From: Acidimicrobium ferrooxidans
GTDB taxonomy: Bacteria > Actinomycetota > Geothermincolia > Fen-727 > Anoxymicrobiaceae
Length of the DNA: 64,000 nucleotides
Assembly (NCBI GenBank): GCA_020723485.1
Contig: DYIU01000003.1
Coordinates: forward strand, 124,001-188,000
Direction of reading: 5' to 3'
In this document: positions 1-7,962 of the stretch, piece by piece
Position numbering within the stretch: the stretch's first letter is position 1
How the letters are laid out: every line of letters begins with the position of its first letter
Position numbers and translations under genes: made by a program
Notes under the pieces: model-generated
The model's database searches: none
Told to the model about the DNA's origin: nothing
Seen by the model: only the letters and a program-made list of their open reading frames with translations

Positions 1-266
1 CCGTCTTCCTCTTCATCGTGTCGATCGGGATGGTCGAAAGCGGGCAGGCGCCGATAGTGACCGAGGGCGTGAAGACCTCGCAGATGGTGAACCCCATCCC
101 CCAAGCGCTCATCCTCACCGGCATAGTGGTGGCGGTCAGCACCACCGCCGTCGCCCTGTCGCTGTGCCTGCGTCTTCACGAGCGATACGGCACCCTTAAT
201 TCCGACGAGATACTCGCGTCCATTACCGACGTCTCCCAGCTCGGCCGCCCCTGGGAGGAATTTTGA
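1..266 (+). CDS. mnhC: Mrp/MnhC (NuoK-like) antiporter subunit, 3' end only
   Basis: The reading frame is open from the first bases of the window, so the gene starts upstream and only about 88 C-terminal residues are visible. The segment PIPQALILTGIVV followed by a hydrophobic helix is typical of MnhC/MrpC and NuoK subunits (compare the family motif DPLPQALVLTAIVI). These are small three-helix membrane proteins of cation/proton antiporters and complex I. The C-terminal tail after the last helix is hydrophilic and ends EEF. The stop codon overlaps the TTG start of the next antiporter gene by 4 bases, so the two are translationally coupled. The family call is firm; the exact complex type cannot be decided without the upstream genes. 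Confidence 0.8.
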   Translation, partial: VFLFIVSIGMVESGQAPIVTEGVKTSQMVNPIPQALILTGIVVAVSTTAVALSLCLRLHERYGTLNSDEILASITDVSQLGRPWEEF

Positions 267-1768
267 GCTGGGCGCTGGGGGTCGCCGCAGACCACCCGGT
301 CCTCCTCGTCGCGGTACCGCTGCTATTCGCGGCCCTGTGCCCGATCTGGGCGATGTGGAAGAGGAGCGCGTGCTTCCCCTGGGCGATGGCCGGCATGTCG
401 GTCACGGCCTTCCTGGCCTGGTCTCTCATCGGCGACGTCAGCCCGCGCAGGGCGCTCACCTACAACCTGAGCGGCTGGAGGCCTCCGTGGGGCATCCAGA
501 TAAGGATAGACTACGTCGGCCTCCTCATGGTCTGCATAATCACGGCGGTCGGACTGCTCATCGTGCTCTATTCGTGGAGGTACGTCGAGCACGACCTCAA
601 GCCCGAGAGGGTCCCCTACTACTACACGCTGCTCCTGCTCATTATGACGGCCATGATCGGCTTCTCCGTCACCGGGGACCTGTTCAACATGTTTGTCATG
701 ATGGAGATATTCTCCATAACCTCCTACGCCCTGGTGGCTATTTCCGGGATGAAGGAGGCGGTCAGGGCCGCCTTCAAGTACCTGCTGATGGGGGCGACCT
801 CGAGCCTCACCGTGCTTCTCGCCATCGCTTTCCTGTACTCGGCGACCGGCAGCCTCAACATGCTCGACATCTCCCTCCAGCTGAAGTCCACGAGCTACGT
901 GCAGGTCGCCGCCGTGGCCCTGATCCTCTTCGTGGTGGGTTTCTCGGTCAAGGCCGCTCTGTTCCCCGTTCACGTGTGGCTCCCCGACGCGCACTCCATC
1001 GCGCCCTCGCCGGTGAGCGCCCTGCTGTCCGCCCTGGTCATCAAGATGGGGATAATCGGCCTCTTCCGGGTCTTCTTCACCGTCTACGGACCGGGCTTCG
1101 CGGCGCGCTCCGGCACGTGGAACGGCGTCATCGACGTCGTCTCCTGGCTCGCGGTCGCCTCGATCCTGGTGGGAGCCGCTCTCGCCATCATCCAGCGTGA
1201 CTTCAAGGTGATGATCGCTTACTCATCGATAGTGCACATAGGGTACATACTCCTGGGCCTGACGGTGCTCTCGGGAAACGGCACCGTGGGAGGGCTCTTC
1301 GACATCCTCGCCCACGCCATGGGCAAGGGGTGCTTCTTCATGGTCGCCGGGATAATGATCTACAAGGGAAACCGCAGGCAGATACACGAGCTCAGGGGGG
1401 TCGGGAGGACCATGCCCGTGACGGCCTGGGCGTTCACGATAGCGGCGCTATCGATTGTGGGAATACCGCCGACCGCCGGTTTCATGGCGAAGTTCTACAT
1501 CCTCTGGGGCTGTATCCAGCGCGGCAAGTACCACTTCGTGGTGCTGGCCCTGATAGGCAGCCTGCTGACGGCGGTGTACTGCTTCAGGGTCGTCTATTAC
1601 ATGTTCTTCACCGGCGCCCGGAGGCCGGACGCGCGCCTCGACGAGGGCCCGGTGACGATGTACGCTCCGGCCGCGCTGCTGGCGGCGGGGACGGTGTTCT
1701 TCGGCATCTTCGCGAATCTATTGATACCGTCGCTCACTGCGGCGGCCCGTCTGGTACTGGCCAGGTAG
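263..1768 (+). CDS. MnhD/NuoM-like proton-conducting antiporter subunit (first of three)
   Basis: A 501-residue polytopic membrane protein of the Mrp D / complex I N-M-L antiporter family. The ion-pathway residues of the family are present: Glu148 in MFVMMEIFS (TM5), Lys230 in GFSVKAALFP (TM7), Lys261 in LVIKMG (TM8) and a Lys in GFMAKF (TM12). It should translocate H+ or Na+ as part of a multisubunit complex in the cytoplasmic membrane. The TTG start is chosen because GGAGG lies at 253-257 and the start overlaps the mnhC stop in TTGA. It is the first of three paralogous antiporter modules in a row, which is more than a standard Mrp operon carries. Confidence 0.88.
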   Translation: MSWALGVAADHPVLLVAVPLLFAALCPIWAMWKRSACFPWAMAGMSVTAFLAWSLIGDVSPRRALTYNLSGWRPPWGIQIRIDYVGLLMVCIITAVGLLIVLYSWRYVEHDLKPERVPYYYTLLLLIMTAMIGFSVTGDLFNMFVMMEIFSITSYALVAISGMKEAVRAAFKYLLMGATSSLTVLLAIAFLYSATGSLNMLDISLQLKSTSYVQVAAVALILFVVGFSVKAALFPVHVWLPDAHSIAPSPVSALLSALVIKMGIIGLFRVFFTVYGPGFAARSGTWNGVIDVVSWLAVASILVGAALAIIQRDFKVMIAYSSIVHIGYILLGLTVLSGNGTVGGLFDILAHAMGKGCFFMVAGIMIYKGNRRQIHELRGVGRTMPVTAWAFTIAALSIVGIPPTAGFMAKFYILWGCIQRGKYHFVVLALIGSLLTAVYCFRVVYYMFFTGARRPDARLDEGPVTMYAPAALLAAGTVFFGIFANLLIPSLTAAARLVLAR

Positions 1769-1780
1769 AAGGAGGGGCAC

Positions 1781-3256
1781 GTGAGCAGGCAGACCAGTTC
1801 CGTGTTGCCGGTGATAATCGTGTTTGCCCCATGGCTCGCGCTCGCGGGCGCCGCGGCATGGGGCAGGTCGCGACCCAGGCTGGCTAAGGCGTTCTACGTG
1901 GGCAGCACCGTGCTCGCGCTCGGCCTCATCCTGCCTCTCTACGGACGCGCCCTGGACGGCGTTGTCACCAAGCAGCACCTGGTGGAGGTCGTAACGGGCA
2001 TAAGCATCTCCTTCAGGATCGACACCCTGGGGTTCTACTTCGCGATACTGCTCTCGTTCCTGTGGCTGCTGGCCACGATATTCTCGCTGGGCTATATCCA
2101 CGAGCGCGAGACCCGCTACTACTGCTTCCTGGCGCTGAACCTGTCGTTCTGCCTCGGGGTCGCGTTCTCCGCCAACATGTTCACCCTGTTCATCTTCTAC
2201 GAGCTGATGAGCCTCTGTACCTACCCGCTCATCATCCACGACGAGACCGAGCAGGCACGCAGGGCGGGCCTGAAATACCTCGTATACAGCATCTCGGCGG
2301 GCGCGGTCATACTGGCCGGGGTCGTCCTTCAGTTCTTCTACGGCGGCACCCTCGAATTCACCGGTCACGCCACGTTGACGATGGCCGACGCCAGCAAGTC
2401 CGTCCTCCTGGTCATCTTCTCGATCTACATGCTCGGGTTCGGGGTCAAGGCGTGCATCATGCCCCTGCACGGTTGGGTGCCGGACGCCCACCCGGCGGCG
2501 CCTGCGCCTGCGAGCGCGCTCCTCTCCGGCGTGATACTCAAGATAGGGGCCTTCGGGATAATAAGGGTGCTGTTCGACGTCTTCGGCATCAGGCAGCTCC
2601 GCGTCCTCGGGGTGTCCCTGCCGATGCTCTACGTGGCGAGCTTCACCATAATCGTGGGGTCGCTCTTCGCCATAACCCAGACCGACCTCAAGCGGCGCCT
2701 CGCGTACTCGAGCGTTGCGCAGGTCTCCTACATCATACTGGGGCTCTTCCTGCTGGCCCCGGACGGGGCCATGGGCGGCCTGCTCCAGGTGGCGAACCAC
2801 GCATTCATGAAGGCTACGCTGTTCCTCTGTTCCGGGATAATCATCCACGAGACAGGCAAGCGCGACGTCCGCCAGCTCGAGGGGACGGGCTCGAAGCTCC
2901 CCCTGACGATGATGGCTTTCTCCGTGGCGGCGCTGGGCATGATGGGGGTCCCCGCGACCGCGGGCTTCATCACCAAGTGGGAGCTCGGGGTGGGCTGCGT
3001 CCAGGCGCACAGGCCGTACTTCATAGCCGTGCTGCTCATAAGCTCACTCCTGAACGCGGTGTACTTCCTGCCGATAATCTACGCCGCGTACTTCAAGGAG
3101 GGCTCCGCTGGGGAGAGGCTGCGGCCCGAGACGAAGCCGACGATGCTCGTCCCGGTCCTTATCACCGGCGCGTTCGTGCTGATTCTGGGCATCTTCGTCA
3201 CCGTGCCCGGCCTCCCGTACTCGCTCGTAAAGGTCATAGTGTCCGCCGTCTTCTGA
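1781..3256 (+). CDS. MnhD-like proton-conducting antiporter subunit (second of three)
   Basis: A 491-residue membrane protein of the same family as its upstream neighbour. Glu141 in FIFYELMSL, Lys223 in GFGVKACIMP, Lys254 in GVILKIG and a Lys in GFITKW match the conserved charged residues of TM5, TM7, TM8 and TM12. The start is GTG, preceded by the purine-rich GAAGGAGGGG 12 bases after the previous stop. The sequence PLHGWVPDAHPAAPAPASALLSG is closer to MrpD and hydrogenase-type (HyfB/MbhH) subunits than to NuoL. It belongs to the same operon; its partner complex is not defined by the window. Confidence 0.88.
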   Translation: MSRQTSSVLPVIIVFAPWLALAGAAAWGRSRPRLAKAFYVGSTVLALGLILPLYGRALDGVVTKQHLVEVVTGISISFRIDTLGFYFAILLSFLWLLATIFSLGYIHERETRYYCFLALNLSFCLGVAFSANMFTLFIFYELMSLCTYPLIIHDETEQARRAGLKYLVYSISAGAVILAGVVLQFFYGGTLEFTGHATLTMADASKSVLLVIFSIYMLGFGVKACIMPLHGWVPDAHPAAPAPASALLSGVILKIGAFGIIRVLFDVFGIRQLRVLGVSLPMLYVASFTIIVGSLFAITQTDLKRRLAYSSVAQVSYIILGLFLLAPDGAMGGLLQVANHAFMKATLFLCSGIIIHETGKRDVRQLEGTGSKLPLTMMAFSVAALGMMGVPATAGFITKWELGVGCVQAHRPYFIAVLLISSLLNAVYFLPIIYAAYFKEGSAGERLRPETKPTMLVPVLITGAFVLILGIFVTVPGLPYSLVKVIVSAVF

Positions 3257-3263
3257 GGGATTC

Positions 3264-5348
3264 ATGCTTTCACTCGAACACGCGGCTGAGGCCGCCAGGA
3301 CTGCAAGCTCGGTCCTCCCGGGCATCGCGATACTGCTCCCCCTGGTGGGGGCTTTCGTGGTCCTCGCCGCAGGTGACCTCAGCGAAAGGCTGCGCGACGC
3401 GCTCGCGGTTCTCTTTACCGCGGGAGCGTTCGCCTGCTGCGCGGCGATGCTGCCCCGGGTGATGGGCGCCGGCTACACGCTCGAGCTGGACCTGGACCTG
3501 TTCTTCGGGCACCTCGTCCTGTCCGTCGATTCGCTGGGCCTGCTCTTCGCGTCGTTCGCTTCTTTCCTGTGGCTGGCCTCCACCTTTTACTCGTACGCAT
3601 ACATACGGCACGAGGAGAGGAGGACCCGCTACCACGTCTTCTCGCTCCTGACCGAGGCCGCCTGCCTCGGGGTGTTCCTGGCCGGTGACTTCTTCGCGCT
3701 GTTCGTCTTCTTCGAGCTGATGGGGTTCCTCGCCTACATGCTGGTCGTGCATAACCAGACCTACGAGGCGAAAAAGGCGGGGGTCAAGTACATCTTCATG
3801 ACAGTCTACGGGGGCCTGAGCCTCCTCTTCGGGATCCTCCTCCTGCTGTACTACTCCGGAGGCATCGGCTTCGCGCCGCACCCGGAAAGCGCTTACCTGA
3901 CCACCTCGATCGCGTTCGTGGTTGCCGGGTTCATGCTGGCGGGATTCGGGGTGAAGGCGGGCATGGTCCCCCTCCACGTCTGGCTGCCGCTCGCGCACCC
4001 GGCGGCGCCCTCCCCTGCGAGCGCCCTCCTGTCCGGCGTGATGATCAAGGCGGGGGCGTACGGGTTCCTGCGCGTGGTCCAGACGCTCAGCCCCGCCCAG
4101 GGCGCCGAGGCGGATCTCGCGTCGCTGGGGGGACACGCGCGCGCCGGCGGCGCAGTGGCCGTGCACGCCGGCGGCAGCCTGGCGAACCTGCATGACCTGG
4201 GATGGGTGATAATCGTGTTCGCCGTTCTCACGATGGTAGTGGGGATGGTCCTCGCGCTGGTGCAGGACAACGTAAAGAGGCTCCTGGCGTATTCGAGCAT
4301 CAGCCAGATGGGATTCATACTGCTGGGAGTGGGAGTGGGAGCGTACCTGGGGGCCGAGGGCGGCATGGGCCTGGCCGGAGCCGTCTACCACGTGCTCAAC
4401 CACGCCTTCTTCAAGGGACTGCTGTTCCTCGGTGTGGGGGCCGTGTACTACGCGACACACCAGCTCGACATGACGAAGCTCGGGGGGCTCTGGCGCAAGA
4501 TGCCTGTCACCACGGCGCTCACGTGCATAGGCGGGCTGGGGATAATGGGCATTCTGGCTTTCAACGGTTTCGTGAGCAAGACCCTGCTCCACCACTCGGA
4601 GGTCGAGGCGCTGCACATCGGGGGACCGTGGATGCGGGCGGTGGACATCATCTTCATGGTCACGGCGGGCGGCACGGTCTGTTATATCGCCAAACTGCTC
4701 TGGCTCACATTCTTCGGCCATTCCCGGTCAGACAACGAGCACGAGGTAAAAGAGGTCCCGTGGCCCATGCTTGCCGGAATGGGCGCGCTCGCAGCAGGTG
4801 TGCTGTTCCTAGGGCTCTTCCCCGGGGTGGTGATGCGGGAGCTCGTGATACCCTCGCTCAGGATGTTCGCGGACCTGGACCCGGAGGTCATCCACCACCT
4901 GGAGGGCATGCGTTTCTACACATGGCAGAACGCCGTGGCGATACTGCCACCCCTGGCTATCGGGGCCGGCGTCTTCTTCGTGATGCGGCGCTGGGACCTG
5001 TTCAAGCTGAGGCTGCCGGAGACGCTGGGCATCGACTACTACTACTCGAAGGGAGAGGTAGGATTCCTCAGGCTCTGCATCCAGGGCTCGAAGCGCAACG
5101 CCGAGCTCAAGGCGAAGTACTACCCGCTCGCCCGCTCGTACGGCGAGTACCTCCGCGACGGGTGGAATGCCCTTCTGGAGCGGTATGACAGCGGCCGGCG
5201 CGCCCTGTGGAACCGGCTTGCCACGCTTCCGATGGACGTCGCCGGGCTCACGGCCTACATCCGGGCAAGGCAGTTTACCGGGGAGATATCTTACGGCGTG
5301 ATAGTGATAGCCGTCCTGGCGGCTGTGCTGGCCCTGACCCTCCTGTGA
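3264..5348 (+). CDS. NuoL/MnhA-type large antiporter subunit (third of three)
   Basis: A 694-residue protein, longer than the two preceding paralogues because of a C-terminal extension with a terminal membrane helix, as in NuoL and HyfB/MbhH-type subunits. Conserved charged residues are Glu151 (FVFFELMGF), Lys231 (GFGVKAGMVP), Lys262 (GVMIKAG) and a Lys in NGFVSK. The Asp usually found in WLPDAH is Leu here (WLPLAH). The C-terminus contains DYYYSKGEV, reminiscent of the amphipathic coupling element of NuoL-like subunits. ATG start, 7 bases after the previous stop, preceded by GAGGGA. It closes the plus-strand operon; the next genes are convergent. Confidence 0.86.
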   Translation: MLSLEHAAEAARTASSVLPGIAILLPLVGAFVVLAAGDLSERLRDALAVLFTAGAFACCAAMLPRVMGAGYTLELDLDLFFGHLVLSVDSLGLLFASFASFLWLASTFYSYAYIRHEERRTRYHVFSLLTEAACLGVFLAGDFFALFVFFELMGFLAYMLVVHNQTYEAKKAGVKYIFMTVYGGLSLLFGILLLLYYSGGIGFAPHPESAYLTTSIAFVVAGFMLAGFGVKAGMVPLHVWLPLAHPAAPSPASALLSGVMIKAGAYGFLRVVQTLSPAQGAEADLASLGGHARAGGAVAVHAGGSLANLHDLGWVIIVFAVLTMVVGMVLALVQDNVKRLLAYSSISQMGFILLGVGVGAYLGAEGGMGLAGAVYHVLNHAFFKGLLFLGVGAVYYATHQLDMTKLGGLWRKMPVTTALTCIGGLGIMGILAFNGFVSKTLLHHSEVEALHIGGPWMRAVDIIFMVTAGGTVCYIAKLLWLTFFGHSRSDNEHEVKEVPWPMLAGMGALAAGVLFLGLFPGVVMRELVIPSLRMFADLDPEVIHHLEGMRFYTWQNAVAILPPLAIGAGVFFVMRRWDLFKLRLPETLGIDYYYSKGEVGFLRLCIQGSKRNAELKAKYYPLARSYGEYLRDGWNALLERYDSGRRALWNRLATLPMDVAGLTAYIRARQFTGEISYGVIVIAVLAAVLALTLL

Positions 5349-5351
5349 CGG

Positions 5352-5657
5352 TCAACTACGGACGAAGAGGCTTCGGAGCCAGCGCAGGAAAGAGTTCTTC
5401 GGCCCCTCGGCTGCCGCCTTCGCCCTGCCGCGCTCCTTCAGGTACTCGGAGCACTCCGCGCAGTACTGCTTGCCGAACGGTATCTGTGCGCCGCAGCGCT
5501 CGCACGAGGCGTGTCGCTCAGGAGTGGTTCTCAAGCCGCCGGCCTTCGCCGGCCGCATGATAGAGCCGCATACGTCGCAGATCCTCTGCAACTGCCCCAT
5601 CGGGTGGCCGCACACCATGCACTGCCTCCCCGGCCTCTCCTCCTCGTGCTGCGTCAT
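5352..5657 (-). CDS. Small double zinc-ribbon protein
   Basis: A 101-residue protein with two pairs of CxxC knuckles: CMVCG...CDVCG near residues 18-37 and CERCG...CAECS near residues 53-69. These are likely treble-clef or zinc-ribbon folds. The C-terminus is basic and hydrophobic (FLRWLRSLFVRS). The ATG at 5657 has its own Shine-Dalgarno GAGGAG 7 bases upstream. It overlaps the 3' part of the upstream zinc-ribbon ORF in another frame by 140 bases. It is therefore either a coupled separate gene or the displaced C-terminal half of one larger protein. The function is unknown; zinc binding is inferred from the cysteine spacing. Confidence 0.65.
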   Translation of the reverse strand: MTQHEEERPGRQCMVCGHPMGQLQRICDVCGSIMRPAKAGGLRTTPERHASCERCGAQIPFGKQYCAECSEYLKERGRAKAAAEGPKNSFLRWLRSLFVRS

Positions 5658-6075
5658 ATGGCGACTCCTCGAGCGTTGTGTCGACCGCCGGATTCACTCC
5701 CGCCTCCACCGCGGCAGGCCCGGGACCCGGCATTACTTCTTCAGGGCGCCTGCGGCCGCGCAGGCTCGATATCAGGAGCACCGCCGCCAGCAGGAGCGCC
5801 AGTATGGCTGCGGTGACGAGTACGCGAATCACGAGCGACCTGTTGAACCTGCGGTGCTCGGGCTGCGGGCCGCCGGCCGGCCGCTCCCGCGCTGCTCTCT
5901 TGTTTGCTTTAGTTCGGGAGCCGTCCGGATTCTCCTTCGAGCGTGCGGCGGCATCGGCCTCTTCCTTGTCGGGATAACTTGGGAGTTTTCCGCAGGCGGG
6001 GCAGAACCAGAGCATGCCATCATGCTCGGCGCCGCACTCCGGGCATATTACCTTGCCTCTTTCAGAGGCGCCCAT
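5518..6075 (-). CDS. Zinc-ribbon, single-TM membrane protein (3' end possibly frameshifted)
   Basis: A 185-residue ORF starting at ATG 6075 with GGAGGG 9 bases upstream. Residues 9-31 hold a zinc ribbon (ICPECG...FCPACG), then comes a charged linker. One membrane helix follows (roughly 85-105, IRVLVTAAILALLL) and then a Pro/Gly-rich stretch. The last 46 or so residues look like an out-of-frame reading of the neighbouring Cys-rich ORF (5352-5657), with no conserved character of their own. A single frameshift near 5660 would join zinc ribbon, helix and two further zinc ribbons into one protein of about 240 residues. Real overlap, assembly error and programmed frameshift cannot be told apart here. 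Confidence 0.55.
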   Translation of the reverse strand: MGASERGKVICPECGAEHDGMLWFCPACGKLPSYPDKEEADAAARSKENPDGSRTKANKRAARERPAGGPQPEHRRFNRSLVIRVLVTAAILALLLAAVLLISSLRGRRRPEEVMPGPGPAAVEAGVNPAVDTTLEESPYDAARGGEAGEAVHGVRPPDGAVAEDLRRMRLYHAAGEGRRLENHS

Positions 6076-6194
6076 GAAACCGGCCCTCCAGAGATACCTT
6101 TAGTCGATGATAGCACGCCCGCCGCCGCACGCCAGCGCTTCTGATATATTTATCGCGGAAACCGGTCGGCCGGAGGACAGCGAAAGGCAGGCTG

Positions 6195-7412
6195 ATGGAC
6201 ATCCTGTTCGTCGTCAAGGAGTTCCCGCACAGCAAGGTGATAGGCGGTCCCATTATCATCTACAACCGGGTGAAATACCTCTCCAGGAGCCACACAGTCT
6301 CACTGGCGGCGTTCGACCCTCACGGCGCGACGGGTGAGCAGGTGGACTCGATCGGGGTGTACTGCAAGGACCTCAGACTGGTCCCGGGGGTGAAGCCCAG
6401 GAGCCTCCCGAGGAGGGCCTGGGATTACGTGGCCGGCCCAGTCCCGCCTTACTTCATGCTCAACTACTCGAAGGAGATGTACCGTGCGATATCGGAGATG
6501 GTCGCCGCGCGCCGCTACGACATCGTGATATCCGAGTACTCGATGGTGGCGCAGTACCTGTACCACAACCCCGACCTCGCCGGCATCAGGCGGGTGATGT
6601 CGGTGCACGAGTGCTATTACCTCGCGCGCAGGAAAGTGTTCGAGTTCCAGGGGCTCAACCGCGAGGGCATCTCGGCGCTCATGCAGCTAAAGGGATTGAA
6701 GCGCTTCGAGTTCGACATGTACGCGGACGCGGACAAGGTGCTGACGCTGACCCCCGAGGGGAAGGACGAATTGCTCGCCGTGCGCCCGGGCCTGGACATA
6801 GCGGTGGTCCCGCACGGCGTCGACGTGGAGGGCTTCGCCCCCGATCGCCGGCAGGAAGGCTCTCAGCCGACCGTGATGTTCCTGGGCAACTACCCCCACG
6901 ATCCGAACCGCGACGCTGTGGTGTTCTTCGCAAGGGAGGCCTGGCCCACGGTCAAGAAAGCTGTGCCGGGCGCGCGGTTCCTGGTGGTAGGGAGGGGTCC
7001 GACCGATGACATGCTCGAGCTCGCGCGGAGGGACCCCTCAATCGAGATAACGGGCCAGGTGGATGACGTCAGGCCGTACCTCGAAGTAAGCGACGTGTTC
7101 GTGTGCCCCGTGCGCCTAGGCGGTGGTTTCAGGGGCAAGGTGCTCGAGGCCATGGCGAGCGGCGTCCCGGTCGTATCGACAAGGCTGGGTGCCGAGGGGC
7201 TGCCCGCCGAGGACGGAAGGAACATAATCCTTGCCGATACCCCCGGCGAGCTCGCCGCCGCCACCGTGAAGCTGCTCGAGGACCGCGGCCTCGCCGAGGG
7301 CATAGCCACTGAGGCCCGCAGGCTCATGGTGGAGCAGTTCTCCTGGCAGAGGGGCGTCGAGATACTGGAGGAAGTCCTCCTGGAGGTCGTCGGCGCCGCT
7401 CCCCGGAACTGA
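6195..7412 (+). CDS. Glycosyltransferase family 4 (group 1) protein
   Basis: A 405-residue GT-B fold glycosyltransferase. The N-terminal Rossmann-like half begins MDILFVVKEFPHSKVIGG, with the Gly-rich acceptor-domain loop. The C-terminal nucleotide-sugar half has VMFLGNYPHDPNRDAV near residue 230 and the signature GGFRGKVLEAMASGVPVVST near residues 315-335, containing the conserved Glu that contacts the donor nucleotide. It likely transfers a sugar to a lipid or polysaccharide acceptor at the cytoplasmic face. Donor and acceptor are not predictable. It stands alone between a minus-strand pair and the marR promoter, with only a weak purine-rich ribosome site (AAAGGCAGG). Confidence 0.85.
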   Translation: MDILFVVKEFPHSKVIGGPIIIYNRVKYLSRSHTVSLAAFDPHGATGEQVDSIGVYCKDLRLVPGVKPRSLPRRAWDYVAGPVPPYFMLNYSKEMYRAISEMVAARRYDIVISEYSMVAQYLYHNPDLAGIRRVMSVHECYYLARRKVFEFQGLNREGISALMQLKGLKRFEFDMYADADKVLTLTPEGKDELLAVRPGLDIAVVPHGVDVEGFAPDRRQEGSQPTVMFLGNYPHDPNRDAVVFFAREAWPTVKKAVPGARFLVVGRGPTDDMLELARRDPSIEITGQVDDVRPYLEVSDVFVCPVRLGGGFRGKVLEAMASGVPVVSTRLGAEGLPAEDGRNIILADTPGELAAATVKLLEDRGLAEGIATEARRLMVEQFSWQRGVEILEEVLLEVVGAAPRN

Positions 7413-7421
7413 TATTTAGCC

Positions 7422-7471
7422 TTGACAAACAATCCCGCGGCACCGATACTTACTTAGCATTGCAAAGTATC
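7422..7471 (+). promoter_or_regulatory. marR promoter with overlapping MarR-type operator
   Basis: TTGACA at 7422-7427 and GATACT at 7445-7450 are separated by exactly 17 bases, a good sigma70-type promoter. The -10 box is the left arm of a perfect 7-bp inverted repeat GATACTT (7445-7451) / AAGTATC (7465-7471). Nested inside is TTAGCATTGCAAA (7454-7466), a near-perfect palindrome of the size bound by MarR dimers. Repressor bound here would cover the -10 region and start site, so autoregulation of marR and the ABC genes is likely (inference). Confidence 0.7.
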
Positions 7472-7485
7472 GTGACGGGGGACGG

Positions 7486-7962
7486 ATGAGCGAAGAGCGC
7501 ATCAAGAAGCTCGCGGACGAGTTCCTGGCCGCAGAGGGCAGGATAATGAGGGGGATGCGGGCCATCTTCCGCCGCGAGATGGAGAAGTACGAGGTCACCT
7601 GGCCGCAGTTCCACCTGCTCAAGTCCATAAGGAACGGCGACTGCGTCACGATGACCGACGTATCGCAGCGCCTGATGGTCTCCGCCCCCACCGCGAGCAG
7701 GATGATAGACGGCCTGTGCTCTAAGGGACTCCTCGAGAAGGTCCAGGACACCGATGACCTCAGGGTGCACAGGCTGAGGCTCAGCGCGAAGAGTGAAAGC
7801 CTCATGGCGGCGCTCACCGAGCTGCAGGACCGCATCATGTACGACGTTTTCAAGGAAGAGGACCTCGACGAGCTCGAGAGGACGGTCGAGCACCTGGGCA
7901 GGATAACCGGGAAGTGGCTGGAGATGGTCGACAGGACCGCGAAAAGGAGCGACGTTGGATAG
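7486..7962 (+). CDS. MarR-family transcriptional regulator
   Basis: A 158-residue winged-helix protein with the MarR layout: N-terminal dimerisation helix, then LLKSIRNGDCVTMTDVSQRL, a recognition-helix segment SAPTASRMIDGLCSKGLLEK (about residues 65-84) and a wing with DLRVHRLRLS (about 90-99). Proteins of this type usually repress a neighbouring transporter and are released by small aromatic or toxic ligands. It is directly followed, with an 8-base overlap, by an ABC exporter ATPase and permease. The three form one operon from the promoter at 7422. The regulated substrate is unknown. Confidence 0.9.
   Translation: MSEERIKKLADEFLAAEGRIMRGMRAIFRREMEKYEVTWPQFHLLKSIRNGDCVTMTDVSQRLMVSAPTASRMIDGLCSKGLLEKVQDTDDLRVHRLRLSAKSESLMAALTELQDRIMYDVFKEEDLDELERTVEHLGRITGKWLEMVDRTAKRSDVG

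Noticed and set aside
3270-4721. Long minus-strand ORF (483 codons) opposite the third antiporter gene
   Set aside because: Low-complexity Arg/Glu/His-rich translation with no motif. It mirrors the codon bias of the real plus-strand gene, as expected in GC-rich DNA.
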